Of a stretch of 64,000 nt of DNA, positions 17,997 to 26,421 are shown piece by piece. The position numbers were made by a program, and so were the translations under genes. A model generated the notes under the pieces. The model saw nothing but the letters and a program-made list of their open reading frames with translations. It was not told the origin of the DNA and made no database searches. The first letter of the stretch is position 1. Every line of letters begins with the position of its first letter. Source of the DNA: Mesorhizobium koreense (GTDB taxonomy: Bacteria > Pseudomonadota > Alphaproteobacteria > Rhizobiales > Rhizobiaceae); contig NZ_CP134228.1 in NCBI RefSeq assembly GCF_031656215.1, positions 4,855,001 to 4,919,000 on the forward strand. The letters are read 5' to 3'.

Positions 17997-18632
17997 ATGG
18001 ACGAGGCCGATCTGCGCGAACGCATGGTCAAGTGGGGTCGCTCGCTTTTCGAGCGGGGCTTTACTGTCGGCTCTTCCGGTAACATCTCGGTGCGCTGCGG
18101 TGACGGCTTTCTCGTGACACCCACCAATTCCTGCATGGGCTTCCTCGATGCAGCGCGCATCACGAAACTCGATGCCGGCTGGAATCTCGTATCGGGGGAT
18201 GCGCCGACGAAGGAAGTGCCGCTGCACCGCGTCTTCTACGAAGGCCGTCCGCAGACCGGCGCGGTGGTGCACCTGCATTCCACCTTCGCCACCGCGCTTT
18301 CCTGCCTCGCGGACGTCGACCCGGAAGACGCGGTCGCGCCCATCACGCCTTATGTGGTGATGCGGGTCGGGCGCGTGCCGGTGCTTCCCTATACGATGCC
18401 GGGATCGGCGGACGTGGCGCCGCTGGTGCGGGCGCGCGCAGCCGATCATGCCGCCATCCTCCTTGCCAATCATGGGCCGGTGGTCGCCGGCACGTCGCTC
18501 GAAAGCGCCGTCTTCGCCGCCGAGGAACTGGAGGAAACGGCCAGGCTCCTCGTCCTGACGCGCGGGCTCGACGTGCGTCATCTCGATTCGGCCCAGATCG
18601 CAGCCCTCAATGCGAGGTTCAAGCTGAAATGA
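17997..18632 (+). CDS. otnC: 3-oxo-tetronate 4-phosphate decarboxylase OtnC (class II aldolase fold)
   Basis: A 211-residue class II aldolase/adducin-family protein. Metal-binding histidines are in VVHLHSTFATAL; GSSGNISVR is the phosphate-binding region; LANHGPVVAG is a third family block. In the tetronate pathway it decarboxylates 3-oxo-tetronate 4-phosphate to dihydroxyacetone phosphate. An ATG at 17985 overlaps the otnK stop, but the ATG at 17997 has AGGAGA just upstream, so I use it. Its end overlaps otnI by 4 bp. Confidence 0.87.
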   Translation: MDEADLRERMVKWGRSLFERGFTVGSSGNISVRCGDGFLVTPTNSCMGFLDAARITKLDAGWNLVSGDAPTKEVPLHRVFYEGRPQTGAVVHLHSTFATALSCLADVDPEDAVAPITPYVVMRVGRVPVLPYTMPGSADVAPLVRARAADHAAILLANHGPVVAGTSLESAVFAAEELEETARLLVLTRGLDVRHLDSAQIAALNARFKLK

Positions 18633-19408
18633 CCCTTCGCCTTTCCGCTAATCTCGGTTTCGTCTGGCCGGACCGCCCGCTCCTCGACCGCATCGACGCA
18701 GCCGCCGCGGCAGGCTTCAGGGCAATCGAACTGCATTGGCCCTATGACACGCCGGCCGGGGAGGTACGGTCACGCTGCGAACGCCACGGGCTGAAGCTCC
18801 TCGGCATCAATACGGTGCGTGGCAAGCCCGGCGAGAACGGCCTCGGTGCGCTGGCCGGCCGCGAGGCGGAATTCCAGGCCTCGGTCGACCAGTCGGTCGC
18901 CTATTGCCGGGAGGCCGGCGGCACGTCGATCCATTGCATGGCAGGATTTGTCCCCCCCGAGGCAAGAAAAGAGGCCAGCCGCGTCTTCGTGAAGAATTTG
19001 CGGGAAGCATCCGACAAAGCCGCCTCGCAGGATCTGATGCTTCTCCTGGAAGCGCTCAATCCCCGCGATGCACCGGGCTATTTCTACGCCACGCAGGCCG
19101 AAGCAGCGCGGATTCGCGAAGAAGTCGGCCGACCCAATGTGAGGCTGATGTTCGATGTCTATCATGTCGGCGTGAGCGAGGGCGACGTCCTGCGTAAGCT
19201 GGCGCATTACATGCCTATCATCGGCCATGTGCAGGTTGCCGCCGTTCCTAGCCGCGCCGAGCCCGACGAGGGTGAGATCGACTATCGGGCCGTCTTCGCC
19301 GAACTCGACAAGCTTGGCTATGAGGGCTGGGTCGGCGCCGAATACAAGCCGCGCGCGGATACCGACGAGGGTTTGACCTGGATGAGGCATCTCGGCGTGA
19401 CGCCTTGA
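18629..19408 (+). CDS. otnI: 2-oxo-tetronate isomerase OtnI (hydroxypyruvate isomerase-like)
   Basis: A 259-residue TIM-barrel sugar isomerase of the Hyi family. Metal/active-site glutamates are in LLLEALNPRD and in GAEYKPR near the end; GHVQVAAVPSRAEPDEGEIDY is typical for the family. It would convert 2-oxo- to 3-oxo-tetronate, the step between DenD and OtnK. It is the last gene of the operon and begins in an ATGA overlap with otnC. Confidence 0.87.
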   Translation: MTLRLSANLGFVWPDRPLLDRIDAAAAAGFRAIELHWPYDTPAGEVRSRCERHGLKLLGINTVRGKPGENGLGALAGREAEFQASVDQSVAYCREAGGTSIHCMAGFVPPEARKEASRVFVKNLREASDKAASQDLMLLLEALNPRDAPGYFYATQAEAARIREEVGRPNVRLMFDVYHVGVSEGDVLRKLAHYMPIIGHVQVAAVPSRAEPDEGEIDYRAVFAELDKLGYEGWVGAEYKPRADTDEGLTWMRHLGVTP

Positions 19409-19517
19409 TGGCGTAGGATTTCGCGGAGCACGGATCGCCGCGCTGAACGGCCGCTTCCCGGAGACTACCGCGAACACGTTGACATGCCGACACCGCGATG
19501 GCCACTCTGTTGTGGAT

Positions 19518-19556
19518 TTCCGTTTGGTCCGGCGGTGCGGCCCGGACCAAACGGAA
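19518..19556. terminator. Perfect 15-bp inverted repeat after the otn operon
   Basis: TTCCGTTTGGTCCGG (19518-19532) is matched exactly by its complement at 19542-19556 around a 9-base loop. It lies 109 bp after otnI and 35 bp before the histidine kinase ATG. No T-tract follows. It could be a terminator/insulator or a regulator site: each arm has TGGTC, the half-site of the FadR-type operator at 8976. Confidence 0.5.
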
Positions 19557-19591
19557 CGCCGCCGTAGCCCGGCATCGGAGGAATCCTAGCC

Positions 19592-20851
19592 ATGGCGAAG
19601 ATAGCCGCCACTCTCGTCGAACGCCTGCTCGCCATATCGCAGGCGCTGGCCGGCCATATCGATCCGGGCGAGGCGTTCGGGGCAACCGCGGCGGAGATCG
19701 GCACGATCATCCCGCACGATCACATGGACGTGGCGATCCTGCTGCATGATGGGCAGCAACATGTCTGCTACGAGGCCGGCTTCCATACGAGTTGGAGCAC
19801 ACTCGCGCAAACACCGCTGCCGATCGATGTCAGCCCCGTCCGTTCCGTCCTGCGCGGAGAGGCCCCCTATCTCTTGACGGCGGACGCGCTGGAAGATCCG
19901 CGTTTCCATTTCGACGGCGCCATCGACGAGCCCATCTATTCGGCTGGTCTGCGCAGCCGCATCATCGTGCCCCTCAAGGCGCGCGGCGACATCGTGGGCG
20001 CGCTCAACATCAGCAGGCACACGCCCGATTGCTACACGGCCCGCGACGTGGAAGTTGCCCAGCACTGCGCCGATTTCATCGCTCCCTATATCTATGCCCT
20101 GATCCAGAGCGAACAGGCGCGCCGGGCAATGCTGGCGGAAAACGAGGCGCGGAATCGCAAGGAGCTTCTGCGCGTCGGGGCCGCCCGGCTGACCGAAGGC
20201 ATGGAGCGCGAAAGGCGGCGCATCGCCATGGATCTGCACGACCAGACGCTGGCCGACTTGTCGCGGATCGTCCGGCAGGTCTCGGCGCTTCACCATCAGG
20301 GGGTGGCGCGCGCTGCCCAACTCGCTGACCTCGAACGCGAAATCGTCAATTGCCTGACCGAACTGCGCCATATCGTGGACGACATGAGGCCGGGCGTGCT
20401 TGAGCTTTTCGGCCTGCGTGACGCCATCGAAGCGCACCTTAACCGCAGCGTCAGCCGCGCGACACCGCCGATCGCCGTCCATATGAGGGATCAGAGCGAC
20501 GGAACCGCCGACATGCTGCCGGAGCGCATCCGCACCGCCCTCTACCGGATCGCGCAGGAGGCGATCAACAATGCCGTACGGCACGCCGCGCCGGGGCGGA
20601 TCGACGTCTCTCTCCTGACCGCCGGCTCGACGCTCAATGTCACGGTCACCGACGACGGTTTCGGCTACCGGGCGACGGAGGCCGACGAAGGGGGCGGCAT
20701 CGGCCATATGCACACGCGCGCCGCGCTCATCGGCGCCAATCTCAGGGTCGAACCCGGAAAGGAGCGCGGCACCCGCGTATCCGTCGAGATCGCGCTTGAA
20801 GGCGGCGCCGCCCCGATCTCTCTTGAAGCAAACGTCTTGGAGCAGGCCTGA
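19592..20851 (+). CDS. GAF-domain sensor histidine kinase (HisKA_3 type)
   Basis: A 419-residue cytoplasmic sensor kinase with no membrane segment. A GAF domain covers about residues 15-175 (ending around RDVEVAQHCADFIAPYIYAL). The HisKA_3 dimerisation region follows, RRRIAMDLHDQTLADL with H216 as phosphoacceptor. The C-terminal ATPase domain has EAINNAVRHAAPGRIDV and DDGFGY. It starts 8 bp after GGAGGAA. It is 1 bp overlapped with its response regulator, so the two form a NarL-type two-component pair, placed to control the uptake genes downstream. Confidence 0.88.
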   Translation: MAKIAATLVERLLAISQALAGHIDPGEAFGATAAEIGTIIPHDHMDVAILLHDGQQHVCYEAGFHTSWSTLAQTPLPIDVSPVRSVLRGEAPYLLTADALEDPRFHFDGAIDEPIYSAGLRSRIIVPLKARGDIVGALNISRHTPDCYTARDVEVAQHCADFIAPYIYALIQSEQARRAMLAENEARNRKELLRVGAARLTEGMERERRRIAMDLHDQTLADLSRIVRQVSALHHQGVARAAQLADLEREIVNCLTELRHIVDDMRPGVLELFGLRDAIEAHLNRSVSRATPPIAVHMRDQSDGTADMLPERIRTALYRIAQEAINNAVRHAAPGRIDVSLLTAGSTLNVTVTDDGFGYRATEADEGGGIGHMHTRAALIGANLRVEPGKERGTRVSVEIALEGGAAPISLEANVLEQA

Positions 20852-21594
20852 TGCTGGTCATGGTCGCCGAGGACGACGGACTGCACCGCGCCTTCGCGCG
20901 CTCGACGATCGAGCGGATCTGGCCCGGCGAGGTCGAAGTGATCGAGGCCGGCGACGGCGACGAGGCGATCGAGATCGCCGCGCGCCGGCGGCCGCCTTTC
21001 GTCGTCCTCGACCTGCAGCTTCCCAAGGCAACCGGCATCGACGTCGCGCGTTCCATCTGGAGCCGACACGCCGAGACCCACATCCTTTTCTGGTCGAACT
21101 TCGCCGATGAATCCTATGTCCGCGGCGTGGCGCGGATCGTCCCGCCAGGTTCGGTCTATGGCTATGTCCTCAAATCGGCTTCGGAGGAAGGCATGCGCTC
21201 GGCGCTGCGCGGCGTCTTCAGCGAAGGGCACTGCATTATCGACCGCGAGGTACGTGGCATCCAGCACCGGGTGCAGGACCGGCTCGAAGGCATAACGGAC
21301 GGGGAGTATGAGAGCCTCATCGATGTCGCGCTGGGATTGACCGACAAGGCGATTGCCATGCGCCGTGGCCTCTCGACGCGCGGCGCGCAGGCTCGCATAC
21401 GGCATCTTTATGAAAAACTCGGCATCGCGGCATGCGAAGACGGAGCGGATGCCGCATCCGTCTTCAACTCGCGTACGCGGGCCATCTACCTGGCGCTGGC
21501 GCGCGGCCTCGTCAATGTCGATGCGCTCAGGCGAGAACAGCAGCGGCTCGACGCCTGGCTTGGCGATGATGCCCGGCGGCCCGATGACGACTGA
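20851..21594 (+). CDS. Response regulator partner of the GAF kinase
   Basis: A 247-residue protein. The receiver domain spans residues 1-125, with acidic pocket EDD (7-9), phosphoacceptor D54 in VVLDLQLPK, and the lysine in YVLKSA. The C-terminal part (TDGEYESLIDVALGLTDKAI, then LSTRGAQARIRHLYEKLGI) resembles a diverged NarL/LuxR helix-turn-helix, with the motif order kept but residues changed. The ATG overlaps the kinase stop by one base. Likely target: the tautomerase-lactonase-ABC genes that follow. Confidence 0.82.
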   Translation: MLVMVAEDDGLHRAFARSTIERIWPGEVEVIEAGDGDEAIEIAARRRPPFVVLDLQLPKATGIDVARSIWSRHAETHILFWSNFADESYVRGVARIVPPGSVYGYVLKSASEEGMRSALRGVFSEGHCIIDREVRGIQHRVQDRLEGITDGEYESLIDVALGLTDKAIAMRRGLSTRGAQARIRHLYEKLGIAACEDGADAASVFNSRTRAIYLALARGLVNVDALRREQQRLDAWLGDDARRPDDD

Positions 21595-21712
21595 CCAGAC
21601 ACGCCGAAGGAAGTGTGCGAAAGCACAGTCGACGATGCGCTTATCCGCCTATCGAGCCGCGCGGCACGGGCTTAGCTTCCAAGGATAACAAGAATAATCC
21701 GGGAGGGTGCTG

Positions 21713-21904
21713 ATGCCGTTCGTCAACATACGGATATTGAAGGGCCATTCGCAGAAGCGCAAGGATGAGATCGCCCGGCGCGTCACGGAGGCCGTCAGCG
21801 AGGTCGCCGAGCTTCCCAAGGAGGCCATCTGGGTCGTCTTCGAGGACGTTACCGCGCCCGACTGGTATGTCGGCGGGAAGACAGTCGAGAAATCGGCGAG
21901 TTGA
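21713..21904 (+). CDS. 4-oxalocrotonate tautomerase family enzyme
   Basis: A 63-residue protein beginning MPFVNIRILKG, so removal of Met leaves the catalytic Pro1 typical of 4-OT. An arginine pair (IARRVTEAV) and the family end VFEDVTAPDWYVGGKT are present. These enzymes shift double bonds in enol/keto acids and act as hexamers or dimers. GGGAGG is 6 bp ahead of the ATG at 21713. The lactonase gene starts within 6 bp of the stop, so they are coupled. The substrate is unknown. Confidence 0.82.
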   Translation: MPFVNIRILKGHSQKRKDEIARRVTEAVSEVAELPKEAIWVVFEDVTAPDWYVGGKTVEKSAS

Positions 21905-21909
21905 GCGCC

Positions 21910-22791
21910 ATGTCGCAGAAGAACGGCGATGCGGATTTCGGCGATGTCGTCGGCGAGATAGCGCTGGAGAAACTCCGCTCCGGATTCAGCTTTACTGAGG
22001 GGCCGATCTGGCATCCCTACGAGAAGTGGCTGATCTTCAGCGACATGGCGGGAAACCGCATGCACCGGCGCGGACCGGACGGCGCTTTCGAGATTTTCCG
22101 CGAGCCGAGCAACAAGACGAACGGCAACACTCTTGACCGCCGCGGCCGGCTTGTGAGTTGCGAACACGTCACGAGCCGGGTGACGCGCACGGAGGCGGAC
22201 GGCAGCATCATGGTGCTCGCCACCCATTATGACGGCAAGCAGCTCAACAGCCCCAACGACATCGTGGTGGCTGCCAATGGCTCGATCTACTTCACCGACC
22301 CCACCTACGGGCGAATGGAATTCTATGGCGCCCAGCGCGAGCAGGAATTGCCCTTCCAGGGCGTCTACAAGATCGACGTCAACGGCGGGCTGACACTTCT
22401 GGCTGACGATTTCGTGCAGCCGAACGGGCTCTGCTTCTCGCTCGACGCCTCGCGGCTGTTCGTCAACGATACGGTGCGCCAGCACATACGTGTCTTCAAC
22501 GTCGCGCCCGACGGTAAGCTCGGCGGCGGTGCCGTTTGGGCGGAAACGAAGGGGAAGAAGCCAGGGGCGCCCGACGGAATGAAGATCGACAGCCGCGGCA
22601 ATCTCTATTGCTGCGGTCCGGGCGGCATCCACGTGTTCAATCCGTCGGCGGATTTGCTCGGCGTCATACCGATGCCCGAGCACACGGCTAATTTCACCTT
22701 CGGGGACGACGATTTGCGGGGCCTCTATATCACCGCATCGACATCCCTTTACCGGCAGCGCGTGCGTGTGCCGGGACTGAGACTGTTCTGA
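21910..22791 (+). CDS. SMP-30/gluconolactonase family lactonase
   Basis: A 293-residue six-bladed propeller enzyme. Metal ligands can be seen as the glutamate in GFSFTEGPIWHP, asparagine in LNSPNDIVV, and the aspartate/asparagine near FVQPNGLCFS and GAPDGMKID. No signal peptide, so it probably acts in the cytoplasm on a sugar lactone. The ATG at 21910 is used; a TTG at 21901 overlapping the tautomerase stop is possible. It sits between the tautomerase and the importer genes and likely handles the imported compound. Confidence 0.85.
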   Translation: MSQKNGDADFGDVVGEIALEKLRSGFSFTEGPIWHPYEKWLIFSDMAGNRMHRRGPDGAFEIFREPSNKTNGNTLDRRGRLVSCEHVTSRVTRTEADGSIMVLATHYDGKQLNSPNDIVVAANGSIYFTDPTYGRMEFYGAQREQELPFQGVYKIDVNGGLTLLADDFVQPNGLCFSLDASRLFVNDTVRQHIRVFNVAPDGKLGGGAVWAETKGKKPGAPDGMKIDSRGNLYCCGPGGIHVFNPSADLLGVIPMPEHTANFTFGDDDLRGLYITASTSLYRQRVRVPGLRLF

Positions 22792-22910
22792 GCCGGCTTG
22801 TCCGGCCTGGAACCGCCGCGCCGGGGCTGGACCGGCGGTATGCGGTGCGCGAGCACCGGGAGAACGGCACACCCCATGGTGGCCGAAACGACCAACGGGA
22901 GGTAACCGGA

Positions 22911-23924
22911 ATGAAGAAGATACTGACCTTGAGCGCGCTTGCGGTCCTGCTGGCGTCAGGCACCGCGCTTGCCGACACGAGCGGCAAGAAGATCGCTTTC
23001 TCCAACAATTATGCCGGCAATTCCTGGCGGCAGTCGATGCTGAAGAGCTACGAAAAAGTGGCCAAGAAGGCTGTCGAGGACAAGGTTGTCGCCGCAGCCG
23101 ACGTTTTCACGACGGCGGACAAGGAAGTGCCGACCCAGGCCGCGCAGGTTCAGAACCTTATCCTGCAGGGCTATGACGCCATCGTCATCAATTCCGCCTC
23201 GCCGGATGCGCTGAACGGCGCCATCAAGCAGGCCTGCGATGCCGGCATCGTCGTCGTCTCCTTCGACGGCATCGTCACCGAGCCTTGCGCCTATCGCGTT
23301 GTCGTCGACTACGAGAAGATGGGCAAGGAAGAAGTCGAGCAGATGGCCAAGTTCCAGCCCAAGGGCGGCAATCTGCTCGAGATCCGCGGCCTCGCCGGAA
23401 CCTCCATCGACGGTCTCATCCACAAGGGCATCGAGGAAGGCGTAAAGGCGCATCCGCAGTTGAAGATCGTCGGCTCGGTAACGGGCGACTGGGACCAGAC
23501 GACGGCACAGAAAGCGGTTGCGACCATCCTGCCCTCGCTTCCCGAGATCGTCGGTGTCGTCGATCAGGGTGGCGACGGCTATGGCGCGGCACAGGCGTTC
23601 GCGGCGGCGGGCAAGCCGCGCCCGACCATCATTATGGGCAACCGCCAGGACGAGTTGCAATGGTGGAAGGAGCAGAAGGAAAAGGACGGCTACACGACCT
23701 GGTCGGGCTCGATCGCACCCGGCGTATCGACCCTCGCCTTCTGGGTCGCGCAGCTCGTTCTCGATGGCCACAAGGACATTCCGCACGACCTGATCGTGCC
23801 GTATCTCTCCTTCGACCAGGACAATTTCGAGGCCGCCCTGCCAGAGATCCCCAAGGGTGGCGTCGCCTCCCACGAATATACCCAGGAAGACGCCCTCGCC
23901 GCCATCAAGGACAACGCGAAGTGA
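22911..23924 (+). CDS. Sugar-type ABC transporter substrate-binding protein (second importer)
   Basis: A 337-residue periplasmic protein of the type I sugar-binding class. The signal peptide MKKILTLSALAVLLASGTALA is followed by DTSGKKIAFSNNYAGNSWRQ. Family blocks include QVQNLILQGYDAIVINSASP and VVVSFDGIVTEP. A lone cysteine pair (residues about 105 and 122 of the precursor) may form a disulfide. The ligand is undetermined; the lactonase and tautomerase beside it hint at a sugar or sugar acid. GGGAGGT precedes the ATG at 22911; the longer open frame upstream lacks a signal sequence. Confidence 0.87.
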   Translation: MKKILTLSALAVLLASGTALADTSGKKIAFSNNYAGNSWRQSMLKSYEKVAKKAVEDKVVAAADVFTTADKEVPTQAAQVQNLILQGYDAIVINSASPDALNGAIKQACDAGIVVVSFDGIVTEPCAYRVVVDYEKMGKEEVEQMAKFQPKGGNLLEIRGLAGTSIDGLIHKGIEEGVKAHPQLKIVGSVTGDWDQTTAQKAVATILPSLPEIVGVVDQGGDGYGAAQAFAAAGKPRPTIIMGNRQDELQWWKEQKEKDGYTTWSGSIAPGVSTLAFWVAQLVLDGHKDIPHDLIVPYLSFDQDNFEAALPEIPKGGVASHEYTQEDALAAIKDNAK

Positions 23925-23972
23925 GGATGGCAGCGCGTTGCAGCCGGCACCCGGCGTCGGTTATCGTGGGTA

Positions 23973-25442
23973 ATGGTTGAAGCGCGTACGACATTGGTGA
24001 AGCTGGACGGCGTCGAAAAACATTTCGGCGCCGTCCGGGCGCTTGACGGGGTGGATCTCGAGATCCTGGCCGGCGAGTGCGTTGGCCTCGTTGGCCACAA
24101 CGGTGCGGGCAAGTCCACGCTCATGCACATCCTGACCGGCACGCTGGCTGCTGGCGCGGGCACCGTCTCGGTCAACGAAACGGCCGAAGATCGATATTCC
24201 GTCAGCCGCGCGCTGGAGCTCGGCATCCGCTGCGTGTTCCAGGAACTGTCGCTCTGCCCGAACCTCGACGTGGCGGAAAATACGCGCATCAACCACCCTT
24301 CGCTGAAGGGCATCGGTTGGCGGCGCAAGGCGGCAACGCTGATTGCACAGAAACTCGACGAGATCTTTCCCGGGCACGGGATCGACCCTGCCGATATCGT
24401 CGGTGACCTGTCGATCGGCCGGCGGCAGATGATCGAGGTCGCGCGGGCGTTCACAGTGACCCACGACCCGCTCAACCTCGTCATCCTCGACGAGCCGACG
24501 TCGTCGCTCGATGCACATACCGCCGGACAATTGCTCGATTTCGTGCGCCGATTCGTCGGAAAGGGCGGAAGCTGTGTCCTGATCTCGCATCTCCTCGGCG
24601 AGGTGCTCAGCAATGCGGACCGCATCGTCGTCATGCGCGACGGGAAGGTGGTAGCGACAGATCGGGCGGATGCCTTCAACCGGGACAGGCTGATCGCGAC
24701 GATGGGGGGAGCGGCGGCGCGGGAAAAAGTCTTTTCCGAAGAAGCGAAAGGACAAAGGGAAATCGGTCAGGTTTGCGTCAGGGCACGGCCCGCGCGACAA
24801 ACGGACGATATGCAGCTTGTCGCCCGGTCGGGCGAGATCATTGGTCTCGCAGGTCTCGCCGGCAACGGGCAGACCGATCTTCTGCTGGCGATCTTCGATG
24901 CGGCCGGTAGTCGTCGCTCCGGCATGGAAGTGACGGCACCACTCGCCCTCGTCGCGGGCGACCGCCAATCCGATGGCATCTTCCCGGAATGGTCTATCAC
25001 CCAGAATATCGGCATTCGTTCGATCGAACGGATGATGAGCGGCATGCTGATCTCATCGCGCCAGGAAGCGGAGCTTGCCTCCCGTTGGCAGCGGAGGATC
25101 AAGATCCGCACACCGGACATGGGCAACAACATCCTGTCGCTCTCGGGCGGCAACCAGCAGAAGGCGCTGTTTGCGCGAGCGCTCGGTTCGGATGCGAAGA
25201 TCATCCTCATGGACGACCCGATGCGCGGCGTCGATATCGGCACCAAGCTCGACGTCTACGACCTCATACGCGAGGAAGCGCATAACGGCCGCACATTCCT
25301 CTGGTACACGACCGAGACGGAAGAACTCGAAAATTGCGACCGTGTCTACGTCTTCCATAATGGCCGCATCGTCGCCAATCTCGGCCGGGACGAACTCACC
25401 GAGGAAAAGGTGATCCAGTCCTCCTTCGGCGAGACGGTCTGA
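23973..25442 (+). CDS. Double-domain sugar ABC ATPase (second importer)
   Basis: A 489-residue RbsA-type ATPase of normal length. First domain: Walker [10 protein letters not shown] near residue 44, then [11 protein letters not shown]; its signature is altered to DLSIGRRQ. The second domain lacks the Walker A lysine ([10 protein letters not shown]), keeps [10 protein letters not shown], and has [16 protein letters not shown] with DD instead of DE in Walker B, so it may be a poor ATPase half. Stop and next ATG are 1 bp apart. Compared with the first importer's ATPase there is no C-terminal extension. Confidence 0.87.
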   Translation: MVEARTTLVKLDGVEKHFGAVRALDGVDLEILAGECVGLVGHNGAGKSTLMHILTGTLAAGAGTVSVNETAEDRYSVSRALELGIRCVFQELSLCPNLDVAENTRINHPSLKGIGWRRKAATLIAQKLDEIFPGHGIDPADIVGDLSIGRRQMIEVARAFTVTHDPLNLVILDEPTSSLDAHTAGQLLDFVRRFVGKGGSCVLISHLLGEVLSNADRIVVMRDGKVVATDRADAFNRDRLIATMGGAAAREKVFSEEAKGQREIGQVCVRARPARQTDDMQLVARSGEIIGLAGLAGNGQTDLLLAIFDAAGSRRSGMEVTAPLALVAGDRQSDGIFPEWSITQNIGIRSIERMMSGMLISSRQEAELASRWQRRIKIRTPDMGNNILSLSGGNQQKALFARALGSDAKIILMDDPMRGVDIGTKLDVYDLIREEAHNGRTFLWYTTETEELENCDRVYVFHNGRIVANLGRDELTEEKVIQSSFGETV

Positions 25443-25443
25443 C

Positions 25444-26421
25444 ATGACCGCACTCCTCCCCACCGGCACGGCGACGAAATCGGTCCGCGAAACCGCGCGC
25501 CGGACAAGGCTCCTGCGCGCGCTCTTGCCGGCATTGTCGCTGGCGCTTGTTCTCATTGCCATCGCCTGGCTCAATCCGCGCGCCATCAGCTATTTCGGTT
25601 TCAGCCTGATGCTCAATTTGGCGATCCCGATCGCGCTGGCGACCATCGCGCAGATGTTCGTCATCGCAGGCAACGAACTCGACCTTTCGATCGGCACATT
25701 CGTCGGCTTCGTCGGCTGTGTAACCGCCACCTGGCTGCATGACGCACCTTTGCTCGGCGTTGCAGTCCTCATCGGGTCCATCGCGGTCTATGCACTGCTC
25801 GGCGCGCTCATCTACCTGCGCAACCTGCCCTCGATCGTGGTGACGCTCGGCATGAGCTTCGTCTGGCAGGGCCTCGCCATCCTCATCCTTCCCAAACCCG
25901 GCGGCAAGGCGCCGGACTGGCTGCTGGCGATCACCCATTTCAAGCCACCATTCATCCCCTTTCCGATCGTCGCCGCGCTCGTCATCGCCGCTGTGGTCCA
26001 TGTCGGGCTGATGCGGACATCCTACGGCGCGGTGCTGCGCGGTTCGGGTGGCAATCCAACCGCCATCGGGCGTGCCGGATGGTCGCTGCTCAAGACCAAG
26101 ATGATCCTGTTCGGCCTGGCGGGTGTTTTCGGCGTGCTTTCCGGCATGATCCTCATCGGCATCACGACTTCCGCCGACGCCAATATCGGCAATGGCTACA
26201 CGCTCCTGGCAATCGCCGGCGTCATCCTCGGTGGCGGCGAATTCATGGGCGGACGCGTCTCGCCGGTCGGCGCGGTGATCGGCGCGCTGACGCTGGCGCT
26301 CGCGGCCTCGCCGCTCCTGACCTTCATGCGCATTCCGCCCGACTGGCAGGTCGCCGCCAACGGCGTCATCCTCATCATCGTGCTGGCGGCGCGCGTCCTG
26401 ATCAGCCGCAAGGAGGCATAG
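25444..26421 (+). CDS. Sugar-type ABC transporter permease 1 (second importer)
   Basis: A 325-residue RbsC-family permease with about ten hydrophobic segments. It contains FVIAGNELDLSIGTFVGFVG, the family signature for the membrane part, and the coupling loop GGNPTAIGRAG. Immediately followed by a second permease, so this importer has a heterodimeric channel. Confidence 0.86.
   Translation: MTALLPTGTATKSVRETARRTRLLRALLPALSLALVLIAIAWLNPRAISYFGFSLMLNLAIPIALATIAQMFVIAGNELDLSIGTFVGFVGCVTATWLHDAPLLGVAVLIGSIAVYALLGALIYLRNLPSIVVTLGMSFVWQGLAILILPKPGGKAPDWLLAITHFKPPFIPFPIVAALVIAAVVHVGLMRTSYGAVLRGSGGNPTAIGRAGWSLLKTKMILFGLAGVFGVLSGMILIGITTSADANIGNGYTLLAIAGVILGGGEFMGGRVSPVGAVIGALTLALAASPLLTFMRIPPDWQVAANGVILIIVLAARVLISRKEA

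Noticed and set aside
21661-21676. Possible sigma-54 promoter (GG-10-GC spacing) before the tautomerase
   Set aside because: Boxes deviate at key bases and the nearby regulator is NarL-type, not a sigma-54 activator.
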